A DNA stretch of 5,890 bases from Firmicutes bacterium CAG:110. Lineage in GTDB: Bacteria; Bacillota; Clostridia; Oscillospirales; Oscillospiraceae. Below, in pieces: positions 1 through 4,878 of the stretch. The DNA lies in NCBI GenBank assembly GCA_000434635.1, contig HF987990.1, positions 1 to 5,890 on the forward strand, read 5' to 3'. The notes below the pieces were generated by a model, which saw only the letters and a program-made list of their open reading frames with translations, had not been told where the DNA came from and made no database searches. Position 1 is the stretch's first letter. Each line of letters begins with the position of its first letter. A program made the translations under genes and the position numbers.

Positions 1-30
1 GAGACCTACGTCTCGCTCCTGATCTTTTTT
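1..30 (+). terminator. Intrinsic terminator hairpin, 5' arm cut by window start
   Basis: The window opens with GAGAC (1-5), loop CTAC (6-9) and GTCTC (10-14). The 3' side continues as GCTCCTGATC (15-24) into six T residues (25-30). A 3' arm running straight into a T-tract, with only five bases of its partner visible, suggests that the rest of the 5' arm lies just outside the window. It would terminate a plus-strand gene to the left and might also serve the minus-strand lipoprotein gene ending at 45. A five-base stem alone is weak evidence; the call rests on geometry. Confidence 0.6.
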
Positions 31-44
31 AACGGTTAATGCGT

Positions 45-2123
45 TTATATCCCACTATACTCCAGATATGTACCCCGTCTGAGCAGGGCGGCGGCGCATT
101 TTTCGCAGAGGTAATCCTCCGTGAGCAGCGCTTCCGGCGCGCCTTCCTCTGTTCCGCCGCAGCGGGCGCAGGCGGGGATTGTTACTACCTTGTTTTCAAA
201 TATCCAGTAGGCCGTCCCCGAGGGTACCACCGTGGAAAAGTCGAAGCGGTCGGTCTTGTGGCCTTCCAGCTTTCCGTAATTGTAAATGTTGGAGTCCCGT
301 ACCTGAATCACATCGTCGTCGAACATCTTTTCCAGCAGCAGATAGTGTCCGCCTCGCGTCCAGTAGCCCTTGGTCTGGACGCAGACCACCACATAGCCCT
401 CCCGCATGGCGTCTCTGGCTTCCCGCCACTCGAAGGTCTTTTTCTTCAGGTAAAAGCCCATCTGCGCCGGGGCGACGACGAACAGGCTGCCGTCGGTGCC
501 GTGATCGTAGCAGTAGCCGCCGTAGCGACGGCACATCTCCGGCGGCGTCAGCTCGGTGTCGGCCATGTAGGTCGCCAGCATGGCCATGGTGGTGATGCCG
601 CAGCCGTGGGTGACGATCCGGTACGCGCCGTACATGGTGGTGGGGTAATCCTGCTGGAGATAGAGCTGGGCTTCCGGGTAGCGCTGGTGCCCAACGTCGG
701 GATAGAGCAGGTCAGAGGCAGTCACGGGGGCGGTCTGCGCCGCCGTACCCAGGGTGATGGCGCTGTAGTCGATCTCGGCAGGGTATTTCTCCCGCGCCTG
801 CGCGATCTTCTCCCCGCCAAGGGCGGCGGTCAGGTCTTTCCGGGCGGCGCCGTACCAGATGTCGGTGCTGCCCTTGAAAAAGACGATATGATAGCCCAAA
901 CCTGAACGGAGGATGTCCACGTCCCCGCTCTGGCGGGCGTCGTCAAAGCACCAGTCGTCCAGCACGGGGGTCAGCTGCCCCTTGTGCAGCTTCTGGTACA
1001 GTCCGCCGTCCAGCGCGGAACCGGCGTCCGCGGAATTTTTATTGGCCAAATCCGCGAAGATGGCGTCATTGGTGGATCTGTTGTCGCCGCGCCTGCTGTC
1101 CGCTGCCAAAGCTTTCTCGTAGTCCTCCACCAGCGTCTGGGCGGAGGCAAGGCACGCGTCCCACAGTTCTTCGGAACAGGTCACGGTGCCGTCCGGCGCC
1201 ACGGTGACGGTTCCCGTCCCGTCCTCCGGCACCTGCGGGATCAGCAGAATGTGGCGGATGTCCACCAGCTTGCCGCTGCTGCGGGTAATGCCGGACGCGG
1301 CGTAGTCCGACTCATGCTCCGCAAAGTAGGCCTCCACCTCTTCCTCAGTGGGCGCGATGTAGTAGCTCAGGGCGGTATCGTACATATAGCCCCGGTTGTA
1401 CAGCTCCATGCAGGCGGTCAGGTCTTCCGCCGACGCACCGGCGATATCCTTCGCCAATGCGGAAACGTCGGCAAAGCCGTACTTTTCCGCCAGAGCCGCC
1501 AGCGCCTGGGGAATGTCCTCCAGATACTGTTCGTGGAGAGTGTTGAGTCGGTAATTCTTATTGTAGCCGTAGAGATAGGCCGTGGCAGGCTTGCCGGACA
1601 TGTAGGTCTCGTGGTTTTTCATGTTGGGCTGGTAGGCTTCCTCTGTGGGGATGCCCTCGTCCACGCTTTGCAGCGACAGCGCAAGGGCGCTGTGCCAGCT
1701 GTTCAGCGCCCGTTTCAGGAAATACTGCTGCCAGCTGGCGACGCTGGTGTCAATTTCACAGGGCTGGGTGTCCAGAGGCTTATCAAAGTCCGGGGCAGTC
1801 TCGTGCGCTGCCTGACGGTAAGAGGCGACTTCCATCCAGTAATAGACCTGCAACTGCCCGTTTGTCAGCTGCTCGTTTCCAACGGTCGCCACCACGGCAG
1901 AAGCGTTGACGGAATCCACCGTATAGCTGCCCTTGCAGGTCACGTCGCCGGGATTGCCGTCCTGCGGCATCGTTGCCGGGACGGTGGGCTGGGTAGTCTC
2001 CGCCGCGGACGGGGCGGTAGTCTCCGTCTTCACGGGGGGCTTTTTCCCGCAGCCCGTCAGGCCCTCCAGAAGCATAACGGCACACAGGGCTGCTGCCAGA
2101 TATCTCTTTGTATTCACTGTCAT
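45..2123 (-). CDS. Lipoprotein: parvulin PPIase + C39-like peptidase + C-terminal CxxC pair
   Basis: A 692-residue secreted lipoprotein, probably anchored outside the membrane. Residues 1-25 form a lipoprotein signal with lipobox L-T-G-C (lipidated Cys25), then a Thr/Pro-rich linker (about 27-60). Residues 73-270 resemble the SurA/PrsA N-terminal chaperone region (VATVGNEQLTNGQ near 78-90). Residues 286-418 are a parvulin-type peptidyl-prolyl isomerase (IRHILL at 289-294, GSALDGG at 368-374, GYHIVFF at 410-416) with an insertion around 299-315. Residues 485-643 match C39-like peptidases: Q490/Q491 before DYP, GCGITTMAM with Cys508, GGHYLLLE with His593, and Asp610. The tail has C652-x2-C655 and C673-x2-C676, zinc-knuckle-like. 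It probably folds or processes exported proteins; substrate unknown. Start: AAAGGAA at 2131-2137 lies 7 bases upstream. An ATG at 2147 would add MESERNLG but has a too-close GGGAGG and an acidic n-region. No clear promoter was found. Confidence 0.88.
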   Translation of the reverse strand: MTVNTKRYLAAALCAVMLLEGLTGCGKKPPVKTETTAPSAAETTQPTVPATMPQDGNPGDVTCKGSYTVDSVNASAVVATVGNEQLTNGQLQVYYWMEVASYRQAAHETAPDFDKPLDTQPCEIDTSVASWQQYFLKRALNSWHSALALSLQSVDEGIPTEEAYQPNMKNHETYMSGKPATAYLYGYNKNYRLNTLHEQYLEDIPQALAALAEKYGFADVSALAKDIAGASAEDLTACMELYNRGYMYDTALSYYIAPTEEEVEAYFAEHESDYAASGITRSSGKLVDIRHILLIPQVPEDGTGTVTVAPDGTVTCSEELWDACLASAQTLVEDYEKALAADSRRGDNRSTNDAIFADLANKNSADAGSALDGGLYQKLHKGQLTPVLDDWCFDDARQSGDVDILRSGLGYHIVFFKGSTDIWYGAARKDLTAALGGEKIAQAREKYPAEIDYSAITLGTAAQTAPVTASDLLYPDVGHQRYPEAQLYLQQDYPTTMYGAYRIVTHGCGITTMAMLATYMADTELTPPEMCRRYGGYCYDHGTDGSLFVVAPAQMGFYLKKKTFEWREARDAMREGYVVVCVQTKGYWTRGGHYLLLEKMFDDDVIQVRDSNIYNYGKLEGHKTDRFDFSTVVPSGTAYWIFENKVVTIPACARCGGTEEGAPEALLTEDYLCEKCAAALLRRGTYLEYSGI

Positions 2124-2170
2124 ACCCAGATTCCTTTCTGATTCCATGCTCCTCCCGGCCGGTGCCCCCA

Positions 2171-2199
2171 TTGACTTTGTTTCGGAGGCATGATATAAA
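2171..2199 (+). promoter_or_regulatory. Sigma-A-type promoter of tcdA
   Basis: The -35 box TTGACT (2171-2176) is separated by 17 bases from the -10 box TATAAA (2194-2199), and a TG at 2191-2192 makes it an extended -10. Transcription should start near 2206, leaving a leader of about 23 bases that carries the GGGGGAGG ribosome binding site (2213-2220). It lies in the 105-base gap between the divergent lipoprotein gene and tcdA. Confidence 0.75.
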
Positions 2200-2228
2200 A
2201 CGATCAGACTTTGGGGGAGGAAGCGAAC

Positions 2229-2957
2229 ATGCGCGAACAATTTATCCGTACCGAAATGCTGCTGGGCGCCGAAGCGCTGGAGCGGCTGCAGAATGCCCGG
2301 GTCGCCCTGTTCGGGCTGGGCGGAGTCGGCGGCTACACACTGGAAGCCCTGACCCGCAGCGGCGTGGGGCAACTTGATCTCATTGACAACGACACCGTGA
2401 GCCGGTCCAATCTGAACCGGCAGATCCTCGCGACATATGATACCGTGGGGATGCGGAAGGTGGACGCGGCAAAGCAGCGGGTGCTTTCCATCAACCCCGC
2501 GTGCGTCGTGCGGACTTATGCCGTTTTCTATACCCCCGAGACCGCGGGGCAGTTCGATTTTACCCAATACGACTACATCGTGGACGCCATCGACACCGTC
2601 ACCGGCAAGCTGGCGCTGGTTCAGAACGCCCACGACGCCGGGACGCCCATCATCAGCTGCATGGGCACCGGCAACAAGCTGGACGCGTCCATGTTTGAGG
2701 TCGCGGATATCACCAAGACCTCCATGTGTCCTCTGGCGCGGGTTATGCGCCGGGAGCTGGGCAAGCGGGGTATCCGCCACTTAAAGGTCGTCTATTCCAA
2801 AGAGGAGGCCCTTACCCCCACCGGCTGGGAGGCGGAAGCCGCCGCCCTTGGCAAGCGCCAGATCCCCGGCAGCTCGGCCTTCGTGCCGGGAACGGCGGGG
2901 CTGATTCTGGCAGGGGAAGTGGTACGGGACATCGCGATGGCTGCACCGGAGGCTTGA
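2229..2957 (+). CDS. tcdA: tRNA threonylcarbamoyladenosine dehydratase (TcdA/CsdL, E1-like)
   Basis: A 242-residue cytoplasmic ThiF/MoeB/E1-superfamily enzyme. TcdA uses ATP to convert t6A at position 37 of ANN-decoding tRNAs to cyclic ct6A. Visible motifs: glycine-rich nucleotide loop FGLGGVGGY (28-36), DLIDND (50-55) for the ATP ribose, SRSNLNRQ (58-65) with the conserved Asn and Arg, Lys77 in GMRKVDAAK, DAID (119-122), SCMGTGNKLD (143-152), and a C-terminal SSAFVPGTAGLILAGEVVRD segment typical of TcdA. The paired CxxC zinc ligands of MoeB and ThiF are absent, favouring TcdA. Length is slightly below E. coli TcdA (about 268), as is usual in Clostridia. Start: GGGGGAGG (2213-2220) sits 8 bases before the ATG; an in-frame TTG at 2211 overlaps this site and is rejected. 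It is divergent from the lipoprotein gene and monocistronic, followed immediately by a terminator. Confidence 0.93.
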   Translation: MREQFIRTEMLLGAEALERLQNARVALFGLGGVGGYTLEALTRSGVGQLDLIDNDTVSRSNLNRQILATYDTVGMRKVDAAKQRVLSINPACVVRTYAVFYTPETAGQFDFTQYDYIVDAIDTVTGKLALVQNAHDAGTPIISCMGTGNKLDASMFEVADITKTSMCPLARVMRRELGKRGIRHLKVVYSKEEALTPTGWEAEAAALGKRQIPGSSAFVPGTAGLILAGEVVRDIAMAAPEA

Positions 2958-2986
2958 AAAAGCAGCCCCAAAACGGCTGCTTTTTT
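2957..2986. terminator. Bidirectional intrinsic terminator between tcdA and DUF1292 gene
   Basis: Perfect stem AAAAAGCAGCC (2957-2967) with GGCTGCTTTTT (2975-2985), loop CCAAAAC (2968-2974), and a T-run at 2981-2986. The stem begins on the last base of the tcdA stop codon. The run of A at 2957-2961 becomes a T-run on the other strand, so the same hairpin can end minus-strand transcription from the gene at 3011-3298. Confidence 0.88.
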
Positions 2987-3010
2987 CCGGGCGGGCAGCG
3001 CTGCCCCGGC

Positions 3011-3298
3011 TTACTCTTCCTCGAAGGTCAGGATATCCTTATACTTTTCCTTGAACAGTCCGTAGACCGCATCCAGAATTGCCTCGTCCTCCACGGCGAG
3101 GTAATTTTCATTTTCCTCGTCCACCGGCTCCACCTCGAGGATCACGATCTCGGTGGACGGCTCGTCGGCGGGCATCAGCACCAGATATTCCTTACCCTCG
3201 TAGGTAAGGCAATCCAGATATTCAAAGTCCATATCCTGTCCGTTTTCGTCGGTCAGGGTCAGAATGCTTTCTTCGAGTTCCATGTTTTCGTTTTCCAT
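3011..3298 (-). CDS. DUF1292 family small acidic protein (YrzB-like)
   Basis: A 95-residue protein with 31 Asp/Glu, four Lys and no Arg, so strongly negatively charged. The layout matches DUF1292: an N-terminal ESILTLTDENGQDMDFEYL strand pair, then EGKEYLVLMPADE (a 'K-x-Y-hydrophobic' core near 36-46), an EIVILEVEP strand (50-58), an acidic stretch, and a C-terminal AVYGLFKEKYKDIL helix. It resembles B. subtilis YrzB (about 93 aa), whose function is not established. No signal peptide or membrane segment; probably cytoplasmic. Start: AGGAGG lies 8 bases upstream on the minus strand (about 3307-3312); a second ATG at codon 6 has no such site. Its own promoter lies at 3337-3365. Unlike the common Firmicutes arrangement beside yrzL/ruvX or alaS, it stands alone here, convergent with tcdA and divergent from cysE. 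Confidence 0.87.
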   Translation of the reverse strand: MENENMELEESILTLTDENGQDMDFEYLDCLTYEGKEYLVLMPADEPSTEIVILEVEPVDEENENYLAVEDEAILDAVYGLFKEKYKDILTFEEE

Positions 3299-3336
3299 AA
3301 AAAGTTCCTCCTGATATTGGGATTGATTTTGGGATG

Positions 3337-3365
3337 ATTATACCTGATATGGCCGGGAAATGCAA
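3337..3365 (-). promoter_or_regulatory. Promoter of the DUF1292 gene
   Basis: On the minus strand, TTGCAT (3365-3360) is followed by a 17-base spacer and a perfect TATAAT (3342-3337). The -35 box matches consensus in only three of six positions; the -10 box and spacing carry the call. The predicted start near 3330 gives a leader of about 32 bases containing AGGAGG. Confidence 0.7.
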
Positions 3366-3388
3366 GAGGAATGTGCCGGAGTGTTTCA

Positions 3389-3417
3389 TTGACTTTGCCC
3401 TTTGCATATGTTAAACT
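3389..3417 (+). promoter_or_regulatory. Promoter of cysE
   Basis: TTGACT (3389-3394), 17-base spacer, TAAACT (3412-3417), with TG at 3409-3410 forming an extended -10. Transcription would begin near 3424, about 22 bases before the ATG. That leaves no room for a T-box or other leader riboswitch, so any cysteine- or sulfur-dependent control must act at initiation or on the enzyme. The -35 box is preceded by TGCCGGAGTGT (3374-3384), which recurs at 4549-4559. Confidence 0.72.
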
Positions 3418-3445
3418 GAGATCAAGAACACAAGGAGGGATACTT

Positions 3446-4387
3446 ATGACCCCCATCGAAAAGGAAATCGAAGGCATTGTGGACGGCATTCTGGAGGATT
3501 ACCGCCACGGCCGGGACATCGACAAGCTTGACCCCTTCCAGCACCCGGACAAAGCCGTGGTCATTGACATGATCGGCAAGCTTCTGCGCATTGTCTACCC
3601 TGGCTCCTCCCGGGACAAAGCCTACCGCATCTACAACACCAAGCACAACCTCTCCATGCTCATTGAGGACGTGATGTACAATCTGAACAAGCAGATCGCT
3701 ATCGCCCTGCGGGTCGACAGGACGGAGCGGGAAGCGCAGGAAACGGCGCAGGAGCTGAGTTTGCAGTTCTTCCGGGCAATCCCCGGCATCCGGGCGGTGG
3801 CTCAGACAGACGTGGAGGCCTTTTACGACGGCGACCCCGCTGCGTTCAGCACGGACGAGATCATCTTCTGCTACCCCGGACTGTTTGCCATCACGGTGTA
3901 CCGGCTGGCGCACGTGCTGTATATGCTGAAAGTCCCCATGCTCCCCCGGATCATGACGGAGCACGCCCACAGCGTCACGGGCATCGACATCAACCCCGGC
4001 GCCACCATCGGCCGGTATTTCTTCATCGACCACGGCACCGGCATTGTGGTGGGCGAGACCACGGTCATCGGCGACCACGTGAAGGTCTATCAGGGCGTGA
4101 CGCTTGGCGCGCTGACTACCCGGGGCGGACAGAGCCTGCGGGGAAAGAAGCGCCACCCCACCATCGAGGACAATGTGACCATTTACGCCGGCGCGTCTAT
4201 CCTTGGCGGCGGCACAGTGATCGGCCGGGACAGCGTCATCGGCTCCAACGTCTTCATCACCCATTCCATCCCCCCCTGCACCACAGTGAGCGTCAAGAGT
4301 CAGGAGCTGCAGTTCAAGCCCCGGAACTGCGAAGGAAACTGCGCCTCCTGCACCAAGCCGGAACCCTTCTGGGAAGGGCAGAAATAA
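3446..4387 (+). CDS. cysE: Serine O-acetyltransferase (CysE/EpsC type)
   Basis: A 313-residue cytoplasmic enzyme that acetylates L-serine with acetyl-CoA to O-acetylserine, the precursor of cysteine. Residues 1-170 are the helical N-terminal domain; 177-290 form a left-handed beta helix of hexapeptide repeats (INPGATIG, GIVVGETTVIGD, VTIYAGASILGGGTVIG, RDSVIGSNVF). The catalytic Asp-His pair is FIDHGTG (Asp195-His196), and the second His is His237 in KKRHPTIEDN. It is longer than E. coli CysE (273 aa), as in the Clostridia/Bacteroides form. The protein ends EGQK rather than the C-terminal Ile that docks into CysK in the enterobacterial complex, so that interaction is not supported. An unusual C-terminal cluster, C295-x3-C299-x2-C302, is present. 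Start: AAGGAGGG (3432-3439) lies 6 bases before the ATG. It is monocistronic, and no cysK lies in the window. Confidence 0.95.
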   Translation: MTPIEKEIEGIVDGILEDYRHGRDIDKLDPFQHPDKAVVIDMIGKLLRIVYPGSSRDKAYRIYNTKHNLSMLIEDVMYNLNKQIAIALRVDRTEREAQETAQELSLQFFRAIPGIRAVAQTDVEAFYDGDPAAFSTDEIIFCYPGLFAITVYRLAHVLYMLKVPMLPRIMTEHAHSVTGIDINPGATIGRYFFIDHGTGIVVGETTVIGDHVKVYQGVTLGALTTRGGQSLRGKKRHPTIEDNVTIYAGASILGGGTVIGRDSVIGSNVFITHSIPPCTTVSVKSQELQFKPRNCEGNCASCTKPEPFWEGQK

Positions 4388-4560
4388 TGTGAGGGCACAC
4401 CCCAAATGAACTGCACCGGTTCGTGCGGATGGTACAAAAACGGGGCCATGAGCGGGAATGTTTCGTTTCAAATGGAGTGGCGCAGCGCTGGCGGCGCCAC
4501 TCCGGTTTTTATCCGGATGCGCTCACAGGAAAGCTTTTTCAAAGATTTTGCCGGAGTGTC
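4388..4560 (+). other. Untranslated tail of cysE; no gene seen apart from terminator
   Basis: From the cysE stop to the next promoter there is no convincing open reading frame with a ribosome binding site. The first 86 bases (4388-4473) contain only a short possible hairpin, GCAC/GTGC around a CGGTTC loop. The rest holds the terminator at 4474-4510 and an AT-richer stretch leading into the promoter at 4561. A long minus-strand frame across cysE reaches 4471 but is judged a shadow. Confidence 0.55.
4474..4510 (+). terminator. Intrinsic terminator of cysE
   Basis: A perfect 10-base-pair stem, GGAGTGGCGC (4474-4483) with GCGCCACTCC (4494-4503), a 10-base loop (4484-4493), then GG and five T (4506-4510). 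It lies 86 bases after the cysE stop and separates cysE from the riboswitch-controlled unit. Confidence 0.85.
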
Positions 4561-4588
4561 TTGACTTCCCGGACAAACGTGGTATAAT
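4561..4588 (+). promoter_or_regulatory. Promoter of the riboswitch-antiporter transcript
   Basis: TTGACT (4561-4566), 16-base spacer, perfect TATAAT (4583-4588). The predicted start near 4595 lies about 18 bases before the first aptamer helix and gives a leader of roughly 284 bases before the antiporter ATG. TGCCGGAGTGT sits one base upstream of the -35 box. Confidence 0.82.
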
Positions 4589-4612
4589 CCTCATATGTAA
4601 TGAATGTAATAA

Positions 4613-4704
4613 ACATGTGGGGGAGTAGCAAGCACGGTTCCCGCCGCGCAGCAAGTCAACAGTACGGCGAAAGCCTGGCTTGCTTTAATTTGCCAGACTC
4701 ATGT
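4613..4704 (+). ncRNA. yybP-ykoY (Mn2+) riboswitch aptamer
   Basis: The hallmark GGGGAGTAGC is present at 4620-4629. The known fold can be drawn. P1.1: ACAUGUG (4613-4619) with CUCAUGU (4698-4704), one U-U mismatch. Loop L1: the GGGGAGUA side against CAGA (4694-4697). P1.2: GCAA (4628-4631) with UUGC (4690-4693). P2: GCACGG (4632-4637) with CCGCGC (4644-4649), one A-C mismatch. P3: AGCAAG (4650-4655) with CUUGCU (4679-4684), then internal loop L3 UCAACAGUAC (4656-4665) opposite UGG, and GGC/GCC capped by GAAA (4666-4675). In characterised members, Mn2+ binds between L1 and L3 and the switch usually turns genes on. Recognised from memory of the consensus; a covariance-model score was not computed. 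Confidence 0.85.
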
Positions 4705-4761
4705 ATATCCGTCCTTTCGGTTATGCATGATCTGTCTCTTTTTTCAGACCTGACATATCCG
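4701..4761 (+). promoter_or_regulatory. Riboswitch expression platform: anti-antiterminator and antiterminator
   Basis: AUGUAUAUCCG (4701-4711) can pair with CGGUUAUGCAU (4718-4728), eleven positions with one U-U mismatch and one G-U; its first four bases are also the end of P1.1. The same 3' arm, CGGUUAUG (4718-4725), can instead pair with CAUAUCCG (4754-4761), the 5' arm of the terminator, with UCUG (4731-4734)/CAGA (4745-4748) stacking inside. These three pairings exclude one another, giving a plausible ON switch. The pairings are visible; the regulatory order is inferred. Confidence 0.6.
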
Positions 4762-4788
4762 TTCGGATGTGGGCAGGTTTTTTATTTT
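4749..4788 (+). terminator. Riboswitch-controlled intrinsic terminator
   Basis: Lower stem CCUG (4749-4752) with CAGG (4774-4777), then A opposite GG, then upper stem CAUAUCC (4754-4760) with GGAUGUG (4765-4771) around a GUUC loop. It is followed by TTTTTTATTTT (4778-4788). It lies about 90 bases before the antiporter start codon, so it must be bypassed for expression. Confidence 0.87.
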
Positions 4789-4878
4789 GGGAATCTTTGA
4801 TTCAGAGCTTCCCCGCTGTCCTTCGGATATGCCATTATGATTCGGGAAAAATCCCCAAAAACGAAAAGGAGAGTCATT

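Noticed and set aside
1..14. GAGACC and CGTCTC (type IIS restriction sites) as signs of an engineered junction
   Set aside because: Both fall within a natural-looking terminator hairpin, and short sites like these occur by chance.
984..2141. 385-codon plus-strand frame opposite the lipoprotein gene
   Set aside because: Antisense shadow: the minus-strand protein has a signal peptide and recognisable domains, while this frame has none.
2124..2228. Promoter for the lipoprotein gene at TATATC on the minus strand (about 2196-2191)
   Set aside because: No acceptable -35 box lies 15-19 bases upstream; the sequence there is a run of C and T from the tcdA ribosome binding site.
2124..2780. Minus-strand frame continuing upstream of the lipoprotein start, antisense to tcdA
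   Set aside because: The lipoprotein signal peptide and a ribosome binding site place the start at 2123. The upstream part is antisense to a clear TcdA and has no domain-like sequence.
3424..3445. T-box or SAM riboswitch upstream of cysE
   Set aside because: With the promoter at 3389-3417 the leader is only about 22 bases, too short for either.
4328..4351. CxxxCxxC in CysE as a radical-SAM signature
   Set aside because: The motif sits at the extreme C-terminus of a hexapeptide-repeat acetyltransferase; none of the radical-SAM fold is present.
3422..4471. 349-codon minus-strand frame across cysE
   Set aside because: It mirrors a clearly recognised CysE, is rich in His/Val/Gly/Ala as GC-rich antisense frames are, and has no ribosome binding site.
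4701..4744. Hairpin 4701-4728 followed by CTCTTTTTT, read as a first terminator
   Set aside because: About eight bases, including GATCTGT, separate the stem from the T-run, and the hairpin's arms fit better as a switching element. The terminator at 4749-4788 is far stronger.
4600..4800. 66-codon plus-strand frame in the antiporter leader
   Set aside because: It overlaps the riboswitch aptamer and terminator, has no ribosome binding site, and its sequence is explained by RNA structure.
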